Assembly (NCBI GenBank): GCA_012064385.1
Contig: QRDG01001382.1
Span: forward strand, 209,709 to 273,708
DNA: 64,000 nt
Source of the DNA: Puccinellia tenuiflora
Lineage: Eukaryota; Streptophyta; Magnoliopsida; Poales; Poaceae
Direction: 5' to 3'
Part shown: positions 34,288 to 45,332 of the stretch, piece by piece
Layout: each line of letters begins with the position of its first letter
Position numbering within the stretch: the first letter of the stretch is position 1
Program-made: the position numbers and the translations under genes
The notes under the pieces: generated by a model
Databases searched by the model: none
What the model was told of the DNA's origin: nothing
Seen by the model: only the letters and a program-made list of their open reading frames with translations

Positions 34288-36911
34288 AGGACTGCATGTA
34301 GGAAACCCTTTCTATTGGTCGATGTCGAGTCTAGTTTGAAAATTATTTTTTACCTAAAAATGAGTTGTGAAAACCTTCTTAGGATTCTTTTTACTCCTCA
34401 TCCAACTCGCTCTACTCTGATCTCTTATCTCTATTTGTTTTAAGATTGGTGTCGAAGTTTAGGTTCTCGGGGTTGGTTTCTACCTTAGTTTACTGGCTAG
34501 CTCTGATCGTCTGCGAATTCTAATGTCCGAAGAGAGGAAGTATCGCGTTCCCTCAAGACATTCCTTTGTTTTAGCTCAAGATCTTGAACCGAAGGTCCCG
34601 GATTGTGCTAGGGCTCTGGTGTAATGTTCGTGAGGGTTGTCACCCTTGTGAGCGTTATGCTATTGTGAGTCCCAGTACATGAAGCTGATCTTTAACCCAA
34701 GATCTTTTCCGTTGAACCCTGATGTTAATTCAAACCCTACATTAGGTTGGCGAAATTTGAAGTTAGTCTTCAAACTCGAGGTTGCAGCCAGTAATTGTTT
34801 GCCCAACAATGCTCCTCTCTGTCACTAGCTTTAGCTAAACTCTCTAGTATGGAACTGTCTGGATCACGACAAGATTGCTCTTAGCGAGTGGTCCCCCAGT
34901 GTTTGTGATTCCTCCAACCACACCCGTTCCTGAAACCCCTTCGGCACTAGTTGTCATAAGAGTGCTAACAAGGGCTTCTGCAATATCTTGAGATTGTTGT
35001 TAGCCCGTTCCTTGCTCTAGACCTGTCGTCCGACCCCTATCTGCCTGTTGACAGTCAATTTTATCGTGCATTGGGGTGGCCTGATGCATGTTATTCTTGT
35101 GGTTCGTCAAGACATTCCACTTCGGAATGTCGGGAGAAGCAAACTCCGGTACCTTGTCCAATTCTCGGCCAGATCAAATTTTTGTGATTCGCGGAGTAAG
35201 AGCTTGTCTAGCTTTTGTTCCGTTCCACCTTGGAGTGTCACACTCTTTTATATCAAGAGGTCGTGCTTGGTCTCATGACGTACTTGATGAAGTGATGCTC
35301 TTACCCTTCCATATCCATCTACCTCCGAGATACCCGGGCTCGAGAATGTTGAGGATGTATATCGTTGTGGTAATCGGTTATTCTTAGCAATTGTTATTGC
35401 TTTGGAACTCCACGGACTTTGGTGGCACTCTTAGCATGATTGGTAATCATATCCTCGAGCTGAGTTGTCTGTGTTGCCAAGTCCATTCGTTCAGGTGCAC
35501 ACCTTCGGTCAACGAGTTAGATTCATGTCGAAACTCTAAAGATCACATCTTTTTCCTTGAAAAGCAAGTTTCTCTCGCAACCAGTGACTTTTGTCGATGC
35601 GGATCCGAGTGAAGTTCACTTGTCTCCTCGGGTTAAATCACAAGTTGGTCATGCATGTGCGGATTGTTGTTGAGATGGTAGGTTGTTGCCTCCAGTTCTC
35701 TAAATACGTCATGTATGCCATTGTCTGTTTTGTTCTTGAATAAGAAGAAGTTGCCAAATCGCAGTATCTTACCGGTGTTCCCCAATCAGGACTCAGTTGT
35801 GCTTCAGTGATTGGAGTACATGCTGGTTCAATTATCTCTTAGTAATCGTGACCCCATGGTTTTCCCAATCTCGATCGAGTTCTGGAGCTTGACATTGTAG
35901 CTCAAAGCTTGAGAATCTAGTTACCCATCTATCGGTTAAATTTAGCAAACTCCTTCCTCGGACATGTCAAGTCTGAAATATCTGTACCCCTAACCAAATC
36001 TGAACCTCAATCAGAAATGATGGTTGGTGTTTATCAAGGAGTATGATCTAGGCCTACTTGTATTCCCGACAAGTCCGATGTTGTGGTTCAAGCACCTCCC
36101 TGGAAGAGCCGCTGACGAAATCTCCTAAATCTTTAACATCAACCACTGTCCATGAGGATCATGTGTAACCTACACTAGGAGTTTTCCCTTATAGCCTTTC
36201 TCTATCGTCAAGTATGACCTTCGCTCGCTGATCGATTGAAGGCTATTCCGAAGCCGGAGTGTGATATCTAGAACCTCAAGGAGAATCTTACAACGGAGTT
36301 ACTAAATGTTCCTCGGTCAATCCTCCTATTCCATCTATCTCGTGGCAATAGCTCGTCTATGAGGTTTCACCTCTCTCTCTAATTGTGGATCAATGCTATA
36401 TCTTCCCCTTCTAGGTGAACCCAAGGTTTTTACCCAATCGCATGGACAGTGTATGATTTCATCAGTCACGTTAGGGCCGAGCTTTTAAACTTATGGAAAC
36501 ATCTGGTATGTCAAAGGAGTGGAGTCTAGAAGATGTCCTTTCTCCTCGTGGTGCTTCAAGTTTCTATGATCTACACCTCATGGTGGTGTGAAGAGTTGTC
36601 TTGGTCTTGGACAAGGATCCTGAACAAGAGATCGGTTGTCCTAACTTCTGCTCAGTCCTTGTGTTGTCAAGTCGTTCCTAGTTTCCCCATGGCTTATGGT
36701 TTTGGGCAAAGTTCATTTTTGTCTAACACCTTTAGCTATCTTCGGTTCTTTCCGCCCCATCGGCACGTCATGCTTCTTAGCTCCAAGTTATGCACCAAGG
36801 AAGATCATCGTGAGCTCGAGAAGACCGTGGAGGATACGTGTTGTCATGTTTTCCTCCTATCTACTTCTACTCTAGAATCTCGGGACGAGATTCCTGTAAG
36901 GGCGGTAGAAT
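34288..36911 (+). pseudogene. Element G internal region: gag zinc knuckle and protease fossils
   Basis: At 35089-35130 the translation gives CYSCGSSRHSTSEC, a perfect CX2CX4HX4C retroviral-type zinc knuckle. About 120 bp later, in another frame, LGVSHSFISRGR resembles the D-x-G-A-x-H-S-F-I-S active-site region of Gypsy proteases, with the catalytic Asp lost. No RT or integrase motif was recognised in 35300-36880. The region ends ESRDEIPVRAVEL, including the polypurine tract GTAAGGGCGGTAGAAT just before the 3' LTR. This is a gag-pol fossil; the element must be mobilised in trans or is extinct. Confidence 0.6.
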
Positions 36912-39900
36912 TGTAACAGCCCCAGTTTGGAACCCTAAAATATGGGCCAAAGTTTCACTTTTTGCTTTGCATTGCATCATGGCATACTTATTTAAATTGC
37001 TAAGTTAATAAAGCAACAACTGGAAAACAATAAAAGGGAAGCTAATCCTTCCCAAAATTTTCAAACCAAATACAATACTCAAATTGGCAAAACTAAATGT
37101 TCTTGAGTTTCCAAATCCATAATAGGCGGCTGGACCTATTTGCAATAAACTTTAAGGAATCTTTACTGCCAGGGGGTGTTTAGCAAAAATTGCGTCTTCC
37201 ACCGTGGCGACAGGGAGGACCCTGCCGCCATGCCGCCGACGTGCTCTCCCCCTGCCCCACACACAGTGCCCCCTGCCGCGGGTAAGGGCCACCCGACGCC
37301 CTCGCACCTGCCCTCTCTCTTCTCCCTCAGATCTTTTCCTCACCTGCTCCCTCCCCCGCTGCTCCCTCTCTCCCGTCCTTCCGACATGGAGCTCGCGCCC
37401 GCCGTCGTTTGGCCGTCGATTGAAGCGCCCCGTCCAGATCGAGCCCGTCCTGAGCTGCGCCGCGTCGACCTCGTCCTCCCTGTGCAGGGAATCGTGGCGG
37501 AAGGCCCGGACTCGCCGGCGCCGACCGATTCCCCTCACCGCAGCGCGCCTTGCCGGTCGCGGCATCTCCTAGGGTCAAACCTTGCCCGGCCTGGCTCCTG
37601 TCTGGGCCGGCACGAGGCCTACGGCTTCGGGCACCATCCCGACCCGTTCGCCCGGCCTGGGCCGGCCAAAGGCTGGCCGCCTCGGGTGCCTGCCCGGCCC
37701 CTAGGCCAGCCTGGCCGGCATGAGGCCGACCTGTCTGCAAAAGGGTTTTTCTTTTAAGAAGTAAAATGATTTAAAACAATTAATAACTATTTGAATATTG
37801 GTTCAAATTTAGCAAATTAAATATCAAATTGTTCAGAAAAAAACCCTAGGTGTTTGTATCATTGTAATGAGCTTTTGAAACTTTTAATTTGCCGTTTATT
37901 TAAGAATTACTAAAATGGCTTAAATAAAACCTAATTCGGGAAAATTTATAACTTGTGAAATAATTAACCAACAGTGGAGAGTAAAATATCAATGTGATCG
38001 ACACTTCAAATGCTATCAAACCATGCCTTTATCAAATCACGATCACAAATATTTGTTTGATGTTATTCTTTAAATGATTAAACGAATTAAATTCAAATAA
38101 TTATTTAAATTGCTTTTTTATTCATCGAAACTCGGAAAATTACAAATAAGGTACCGAAATAATCAGAAGAACAAAACCTATCCATTCATATCATGTTCAT
38201 GCATATTTAAGCCACTTCTTAGTAATGCAATTAATTTATAAATAATGTGGTCACTAAGATAAATATGGGGTTGTTTCCAAATAATTGCACTAATTATTTG
38301 GAACTCCATTTAATTTATTAGATAAATTAAATGATGATATCTTTGCATCAACTTGTCATGTCATCATGTGATTGTGCATTACACCTTGTCTTCGTGTTAT
38401 TTATTTTGTTCCTTTGTTATTATTTTGGGTATCGATAGATTCCGGAGTGGAGGTTAACCCTACCTACCCCGACGATTTTGTTCCTTTGTTATTATTTTTT
38501 TCCTTTGTTATTCTTGGCATCTAGCATCCTAATGTTTTATACAATTATTTTCTCCACCAGAATATTGCATGCGATTCCAATGTCACTTTTGATCAAGTAG
38601 AGAATCCTATGATATGCATTGTCCCCTGAACCATCACATGCTTCCCCTCCTATGAAACCTAGGTTTGATGTGTTGGCCGGAGACAAAGATACAATTGTTA
38701 TATGCATAAATTTGCTTAGTGATGCTTAGCCATGCTTAGCTAAATGCTATATTGTCCGATGATTTAATTCCATGATATTGATGTTGATGGAATGTTTCGG
38801 ACATGGTGGTTATTGTGATGCTTAATTAAAATGCTAAGAAGGCTTGGATGAGTTGCCATCGGGGATGGTGTTTTGTCTCATTCTTGCCCCTAGGTGCGAG
38901 TTCTTTACCTCTTGAACCAAGACGAGCGTGCTTCCATTGGTGGGAGTATGGGCTCCTTACTAACTGAATAACTTGTGCGGGCGTATCCAAGGGTCCTCTA
39001 GTTTGCTATTTCCATTTGCGCGTGGGTGTGTGAGCGGAAAAAGGAATGATGAGGATGATGGTGTTTAGGACGTGGCGATGGGGGCAGGGGCTGAAATAGG
39101 CTGGGTAAACTTGTCCTGTCGCCACAGATGACTCTTGGATAGTCTCATGTGAGGTAAAGGTTTAACCGCGCCCACTCGCCGGCCTTCCCCGGAAGAGGGC
39201 CAATCAGGTGAGCCGGACAGTACAAATGGGTAAATTAGTACACCCCTGCAGGGTAAATCTTTTCGAAAAGCCGTGTCCACGGTTATGGACGACTTGGGAA
39301 TAGACGATAAGATCATAGAGAACCTGAACATTTTAATTAATTTGGTAGCTGGAGGTTGCATAACTCCACGTGTGTTAAAGGTTCATTTCCTCAAGGGTGA
39401 TTCGAGGGAGTGCCTTGGTGGTGGCGAGTGATGACTCTTGGTACTATTTGGTTCGATGAGAACCGAAGGAAAAAGTTACTCTCTTATCTCCTTTTGAGAA
39501 AACATTTCTGAGTAGACGATACCTTTGAGTCATTTGTGTCTTTTATAAAGGAAAACTAGCTTTATGCAAAAATAACTACATATAGCTTTAGAGCCACCGT
39601 CAGCATTGGGCCTATATCGCCCTACTAAACTTGCGGGTACGTCGTACTCAGTCTCTCTTTGCTGCCTTTATTAATTTGTTTCAGAGGAGGACGACACCGA
39701 GCACACAGGTGGGTTCTTCGTGGACGTCGACGAGTAGTTCGGGGTTCCCAGATGGCAGGTCGGGACCTGTGGAACAAGCTGGCTGGGGTTGTTTATGTGT
39801 AGGCCTCTTAGGCCCTATATTTGGATCTTGTTGTACTAGACAACACTACTTCGCTTCCGCCTGATGTACTGATGGGTCGGTGACCTTTTTTGTGTGTAAT

Positions 39901-40174
39901 ATTTGTATCTTTCTCATATATGAGTTGGTATATGAATCTTTGTGTCGTAGATTCTGTGATGTGTCAGTTGTTCCACAAGTCTTGATCTCTTTACTATACA
40001 TGATAGCTATGTCTGAGCTTATGGCATGATCGAAGTGTTGCGTGTCGATGATCCATTCCGAGCACGCCTGCCAAAGGTTTTGGCCTGGGATTGGTAAACC
40101 CAGTAACCTTCGATTGTGTAGCATGACCAGTTGCACAAAGCTTCATTGTATAGTTATGGGGTCGGGGCGCTACA
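36912..40174 (+). repeat. 3' LTR of element G (3.26 kb)
   Basis: It starts TGTAACAGCCCCAG and ends GGGGCGCTACA. It differs from the 5' LTR by two deletions with short junction homology (near 37118 and 37534) and a local rearrangement near 38474-38515, where a TTTGTTCCTTTGTTATT segment is repeated. Confidence 0.9.
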
Positions 40175-40599
40175 ATGAAGCCCTCAGCCGCGAAAAATAG
40201 CTAAGTCAAAACGACTTCCCGTTACCTCGGTATCCACCGCCCTCCGTTCTGATTCCGGAACGCTGCGGGGACCTATTCTTGGAAATCCCATGTGCCACGT
40301 TTGCGCGTCAAAGGGGAGAAACCAAGTATCGCACTCGGGGATCTTACTAACCTATTGTCACAACACCTGCCATCTTCCGTGATGGCCACGAGCGGTGACT
40401 GGTGTCTGTGGACTACGGGTTGGGACCTAAGACGCAGAACGATAGCACGTCATATGGAGAAGGAAGGAAAAGGCCCTCGCGGGGAACCGGAAGATTACAA
40501 AATACCGCATTAGGCAAACATGCGTATGTACTCGCAAGCAGCAAAGTATTTCATTACAGCAAAATAATCATGCAGATACAAGAGGATGGCCTTAGGGGT
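40175..40599 (+). other. LTR D element internal region resumes
   Basis: After element G the GC-rich internal sequence of the LTR D element continues. No gene is seen until the minus-strand ORF; the small open frames are not supported. Confidence 0.5.
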
Positions 40600-41030
40600 C
40601 TACTCCTCCGCAGCGTCGCGAGCCTCGTCCTCCACGTCCTCTCCCGAGGGCCCGGCGCCTCCGTCAGCACCAGGACCGCGCTGAAAGCAGTCGCAGAGGA
40701 CGTCCACCTCCTCCTGCAAGGCCTCCGTGCACTCCGCGTCGTCGGCTTGTGCCGGCTCCAGGACCGCGTCGAAGCGAAGGCCCGCCTGGCCGAGCGCACC
40801 AGAGTTGCGGAGCAGGCAGAGGTTGGTGAAGATCATCTTGCCCGCCTGAGTGAGCAAGTCGCGGCACTCACTCTCCACGACCGTGTCCACCTCGCCAACC
40901 ACCTTCTCCAAGTGCTCCACCAGGCCCCGTGCATTGAAGGTCGGCATCTCTTGCCGGATTTGGTCCCGCAAGCCCTGCTTCCTCTTGAGCAGCGGGCGGT
41001 TTTCCCTGGCGGGCTTCCCAATGCCTGAAA
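40600..41030 (-). pseudogene. Antisense ORF of LTR D element (C-terminal part, truncated)
   Basis: This is a minus-strand frame of about 143 codons, opposite to the direction of its host element. It is open at its 5' side, where LTR E begins at 41031, and ends in a stop near 40600. It encodes an acidic, largely helical protein (LVEHLEKVVGEVDTVVESE; CTEALQEEVDVLCDCF; tail GPSGEDVEDEARDAAEE). I do not recognise a catalytic domain. It resembles the C-terminal helical parts of grass TE-encoded proteins annotated as putative gypsy-type transposon proteins. The first codons of the longer open frame (41031-41052) lie in the LTR and are not part of it. Confidence 0.5.
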
Positions 41031-41133
41031 GTGCATGGTTGATCCCATGCATGGTTTTGGTAATTAATGATAATCTCTATGGACTAATATTTGCATTTGA
41101 GCTCTATGTTTAGGTTTTCCTTTAGCTTGTGTC

Positions 41134-41257
41134 AAGATCATTTGTTGATCAAGGCCTAGCTTGCTTGTCTCCATTGGTTGGAGTCAAGGTAAAGGTAGAA
41201 GATCATTTGTTGATCAAGGCCAAGCTTGTCTCCATGGGTTGGAGTCAAGGTGCTTTG
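41134..41257. repeat. ~65-bp tandem repeat in LTR E
   Basis: Units starting AAGATCATTTGTTGATCAAGGC at 41134 and 41199; a partial third unit (CTCCATTTGTTGGAGTCAAG) follows to about 41285. Confidence 0.75.
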
Positions 41258-42164
41258 CTTGATCTCCATTTGTTGGAGTCAAGCTCAACGGAAGAAAAGT
41301 GTTGGGTTGATCAAGGCTTTGTGCGGGTTGATCAACTCTCAAGGTCAAGTGAAGATATGCCGAAGAGTGCTCTCCCCATCTTGGTGTATGGGGGATCGTC
41401 ATGTGAATCTTCACCAAGCGAAGCGCAATGAAGAAAGGTGGTGCGTCTTGAGGAGTTGAAGATCGTCTTCATCGACCTCATGTGGTTTAAGCGCAAGGCA
41501 AAGGTATGATCTTGGTAGGGTTTCTATTTTACCGGTCTCATGATGTTTAGTGAGAGACCGGATTATAGGATAGATAGCCGTACTATCAAGAGGGGCTCTC
41601 GACCGAATATCGTGATCGTATCGTCGTAGATAGCTCAAACCTTTGCATCCATGCAATCATCTTTATTGGTTCTTATTTGGCTTTTATCCATGTGAGAATT
41701 TAGAGCTTGTGTTCATCTCCATACCAAGCTCTAGTTCATCAAAAACGGATCTCGTGAATATCTTCTTGTGTTTTTGATATCGGAGGTTTTACCGGTTTGT
41801 CTCTTCTACGAGAGGTCAAACTCTCTCCTTATGATTTCCTCCTCACATGATAGACTATGATGTGTATATGCATGATCTTGTAGGGCTTGTGATTATCTTC
41901 GAAACAAGCCCAAGATCATTGAAAACGGAGTCTTGATGAAAAGCTTGTGCGTTTTCGGTGTTGGAGATTTTGCCGGTTCATCCGCTTGGAAAGGTCTCAC
42001 CATTCCATCCCTCCGCACAATCTCCTTTGCTTGTTTTCATATTTTTGTAGGGTAAGCTCTTGTCGTCCTCTTTCCAACAAAATTGGATTCACTCGATTCG
42101 GACTTCATTTGCAAAAGTTATGGCAGTTCTGGTTTTCACTGTTTGGATCTACCCCGGAGAGGGT

Positions 42165-42514
42165 CCGGAGTCTCCGGTCACACCGGAGTCTCCGCCCCCA
42201 AGGACCCGGAGTCTCCGGCCTGTGATTTTCGCTGCCGTTTGTCTGCTGTGGTGCGCTTCTGGACAGGGGTCCGGAGGTACCCCGGAGATGGACCGGAGTC
42301 TCCGGCCCAAGGGACCCGGAATCTCCGGCCCCAAGTTTTCTCTCCGTTCTTTGCATCTGTGTGGTGCGCCTCTGGATAGGGGTCCGGAGCTACCCCGGAG
42401 GGTGCCCGGAGTCTCCGGCCTGGCCGGAGTCTCCGGCCCCAAGGACCGGAATCTCCGGCCTCCCCGATGACCCAGCAGGCCGGAGTCTCCGGTCACTTAC
42501 TCCGGAGTCTCCGG
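42165..42514. repeat. Cluster of ten CCGGAG-T-CTCCGG elements
   Basis: Each core is a 6-bp inverted repeat around one T. Exact copies begin at 42165, 42206, 42293, 42406, 42424, 42480 and 42502; one-base variants begin at 42183, 42316 and 42446. The last core ends 36 bp before the TATA box at 42551. It is a candidate upstream regulatory array or methylation-rich hairpin cluster. Confidence 0.85.
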
Positions 42515-42550
42515 CCTGGACAGGCTCCAACGGCTAGTGTTGAGGGAGGC

Positions 42551-42559
42551 TATAAAAAG
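42551..42559 (+). promoter_or_regulatory. TATA box of LTR E
   Basis: TATAAAAAG, directly downstream of the CCGGAG repeat cluster. Likely start of LTR-driven transcription. Confidence 0.55.
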
Positions 42560-42872
42560 CCTCCTTCCCCCCCAAAACCTAGTTACACACCTTGCTCACT
42601 TGTTCTTGCACTTTCCCTTTGCTCTAATCCTTGTGAGCTTGATTCCTCTCTTCCCCTCCAATGATTCTTGCCCAAATTTAGGGTTTCAAGAGAGGAGATC
42701 TAGATCTACCATTCCACCAATCAAATTCTTCTCTAAGTGAGGGGAACCTTGTGGATCTAGATTTGGGGTTGCTTTGTGTTCATCCCCTTTGTTCCTCCTC
42801 TCTTATTCCCTCCATAGCATTAGTTGCTTTGGTTGGAATTTGGGAGTGAAGGATTTGAGCACTTGTGTGATC

Positions 42873-42873
42873 N
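42873..42873. other. Single ambiguous base (N) at a sequence discontinuity
   Basis: Left of it lies LTR E; right of it begins unrelated GC-rich DNA belonging to LTR H. The change of character exactly at the N suggests a collapsed gap or an artificial join. Confidence 0.7.
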
Positions 42874-44224
42874 TCGACCTTGTCGTTGCCCGGCACCGGC
42901 GTCACGGACGGAGAACTCGCGGAGAACTTGACGTCGGGAAACGGCTTCACGGAGGCAAACGGGAACAACCGGGAAACTTTCCCGTCGGGAAGCAACATCG
43001 GGGACAGAACCGGGAAACATCGGGGAACAGGAGACGGAGTCGTCGGGGACAGAAACGGAGACACGTCGGGAACGGCACGGAGGCGAGCCGTCGGGGAACA
43101 GGGACGAGCACGTCACGGTGACGGGCAGCAGCAGCAGCAGGATGGAAGGAGATGCGGGTGCAGGCGACGGCGGGAACTGCAGGGCGTGGCCGGCGGGAAG
43201 AACTTGGGCCGGGCACACGGACGAGCGTGACAGCACGGCCGCGGCCTGGAAGAGGAGGCCGACAGGAGGAGGACGGCCGTGGCACGGCCTGCCGGGGAAG
43301 AGCATGGGGAGGATGCGGCCGACGGCTGCCGGAGGCGCAGGAGCTGGGCGGAGGCGGCTGGCCGGCGGATGGCAGGAGAGGTGAGCAGGACGAGGGAGGA
43401 CGACGACGGGCCGGCGTGGTGGGAGATGAGCCGGGAAGGGAGCGCGGCGGCGCAGGTCGTGGACGCGGGCGGCCGTAGAGGAACCAGCAGGAGGAGGGAT
43501 GCGCCGGGAGAGGAGGTGCAAGCACGGGCGGCACCAGCCGCGGTTGGGGAGGCGTTGCGGGGACGAGGACCTCGGCGGGACGGCGCGAGGAGGAGGGGGT
43601 CAGCGAGGCAGAGCGGCCGGGAAGGGGCACGAGGGAAGGCGGCTCGCGGAGAGATGGCTGGCTGGCGGTGGGGAGCTGCCGGAGGCGACGGGGATCGGGT
43701 CGTGAGGGAGGAGAGGACGAGCGGGGAGAAGAAGATGCGGGTGCGGGCACGGGTGAGGAAAGGGAAAGAGAGGAGAAGGAAAGAAAAAAAAGAAAGGGGC
43801 AGGGGTCCAAAAAAACAAGAAAAGGACATTTTGAGAGGTGGAAGGGCACAGTTGCAAAAAGAGAAAAAGGCAGGAGGGTGGCTGCAAGGTGCAAGGGGGT
43901 AGGAGGAAAACTGCCAGGGGCAGGATTAGGGTTTGCTCTAGGGTTTGCTTAGCTGGGCTTTTGGGCCTAGCTAGCTGGGCTGCTCTCTCTCTCATCTCAA
44001 ACATTTTTATTTCTTTTGCAAAATAATTTTGATAATTAATTTTTGAAAACGGAGACGACTGTCTCGATAAAAATATTTTTCCGACAATTTTAGAAAAATA
44101 AATAGGGTTTAATAAAATAATTTTTGTTGCAAAAAATATGCGATGCGATGATGCTGATGTCATGATGATGCAAAAAGAAAATAACAGGCAATCCTTATTT
44201 GGGGAAGAACCCCGGGGCATTACA
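42874..44224 (-). repeat. Gypsy-type LTR H (minus strand, truncated at the N)
   Basis: On the minus strand it starts TGTAATGCCCCGGGGTTC at 44224 and runs left for at least 1.35 kb to the N. The first ~250 bp are AT-rich; the remainder is strongly GC-rich and gives long open frames on both strands, none with a recognisable domain. Being minus-strand and adjacent to the minus-strand Athila-type region, it is either its 3' LTR or a later insertion. No convincing polypurine tract precedes it. Confidence 0.55.
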
Positions 44225-44575
44225 GAGAAGTCATGGCGGCTAGGTTTCGAGAGAAAGCAATCTGCCAAAAAAACTTGAAACGAAAACACAACAAAAAACA
44301 CAGGATACGCTCCTCAAAAAATTTGGGGAAATATATAGTCGAGGGTTTTACAATAAAAGGAAGGCAACGAGACTAGGCGGAGTCAGAGGCGGTGTCCAGG
44401 GACCAGGGGCGGGTCCCCACCGCGGCCAGAGGAGGGGCCGCGGCCAGGGGTCGCCCCTGCCTCCTGGGCTCCGCCTCGTACTCCGTCTGGTCTCCGAATT
44501 TTCCTAATTTTTAAAAAATAAATAATATGAATTTTCTGTAATTTTCCGAAGTGTTTTCCTTACCGAAACAAATAC
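44225..44575 (-). other. 3' non-coding region of Athila-type element
   Basis: It lies between the integrase stop and LTR H on the minus strand. It contains a GC-rich stretch (44370-44480) and no open frame of note. Athila-lineage elements usually have such a spacer after integrase. Confidence 0.5.
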
Positions 44576-45332
44576 CTATTCGTTTTCTAATTCTGGAGTC
44601 TTCCGGTATTTGGTTTCGATAAATTCCTCCTGAGAGACCACTTGAATAACGTCGGCATCTTTCTCAAAAGGATTGCCAGAGATATAGTGCTTGAGTCGCT
44701 GACAATTCACCACTTGAGGTTTGTCTCCGTCAAGACTATTAATATTTATAGCACCGGAATGATAAACTTCCTCAATGATGAATGGTCCTTCCCATTTAGA
44801 GAGCAATTTCCCTGCAAAAAATCTGAGACGAGACCTATACAAAAGCACTTTGTCACCAACATTAAATTCTCTTTTCAAAATTCTCTTATCATGCCATCTC
44901 TTTACTTTTTCCTTAAACAAACGAGCATTCTCATAAGCTTCATTTCTCCACTCATCCAAAGAACTCAATTTAAGCAATCTAGTTTCACCGACAAGAATAG
45001 GATCAGAATTAAGTTGTCTAACAGCCCAATAAGCTTTATGTTCTAATTCAAGAGGCAAATGACATGCCTTCCAATAAACCATTTTATAAGGAGACATGCC
45101 CATAGAATTTTTTATAAGCAGTTCTATAAGCCCATAAAGCATCATTAAGTTTCTTAGACCAATTCTTCCTAGACTTGTTAACGGTCTTTTGCAAGATTAG
45201 TTTAATCTCTCTATTAGTTAACTCAACCTGCCCACTAGTTTGAGGGTGATATGGTGAAGAAACTCTGTGATTGACATCATATTTAGATAAAACCTTTCTA
45301 AAAAGCACCATGAAAAAAATTGGACCCTCCAT
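44576..45332 (-). pseudogene. Integrase core end and C-terminal region (Athila-type)
   Basis: This is the minus-strand continuation of the integrase. The frame 45332-45084 holds SPYHPQTSGQVELTNREIK with the catalytic Glu of the D-D-E triad. The frame 45145-44576 holds the C-terminal part (MSPYKMVYWKACHLP, FNVGDKVLLYRSRLR, GKLLSKWEGPF), a GPY/F-type ending, and stops at PELENE. Frameshifts near 45310 and 45120 separate the pieces. It would insert the cDNA into chromosomes if intact. Confidence 0.85.

Larger units (their letters stand above)
30445..40174 (+). mobile_element. Long-LTR Gypsy retrotransposon G (9.7 kb), internally decayed
   Basis: Two very long LTRs (30445-34272, 3828 bp; 36912-40174, 3263 bp) surround only 2.64 kb of internal DNA. 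An initiator-tRNA-Met primer site (34276-34287) and a polypurine tract (about 36889-36911) fix the plus orientation. Flanking pentamers are AGGAA and ATGAA, a duplication with one mismatch. Internal coding potential is reduced to a CCHC remnant and a protease-like stretch. The LTR-to-internal ratio resembles large non-autonomous derivatives (LARD type). It split the LTR D element. Confidence 0.9.
41031..42872 (+). repeat. Copia-like LTR E (incomplete at right)
   Basis: It starts TGAAAGTGCATGGTTGATCCC within the antisense ORF and runs at least to the N at 42873, so its end is not seen. It contains tandem ~65-bp repeats (41134-41257), a cluster of CCGGAG-T-CTCCGG motifs (42165-42514) and a TATA box (42551-42559). 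About 320 bp follow the TATA box before the break. No primer site or coding frame is seen. The superfamily call is from general resemblance to Triticeae Copia LTRs. Confidence 0.6.

Noticed and set aside
34261..34300. Initiator tRNA-Met gene remnant
   Set aside because: TGGTATCAGAGC at an LTR edge is the standard primer site; no cloverleaf sequence follows.
42165..42514. CRISPR array
   Set aside because: Repeat cores are only 13 bp with irregular spacing and sit in an LTR promoter of a plant retroelement.
42780..44301. Long open frames of 200-300 codons on both strands
   Set aside because: They lie in GC-rich LTR H, some cross the N at 42873, and their Pro/Ser/Arg or Gly/Arg composition reflects base composition only.
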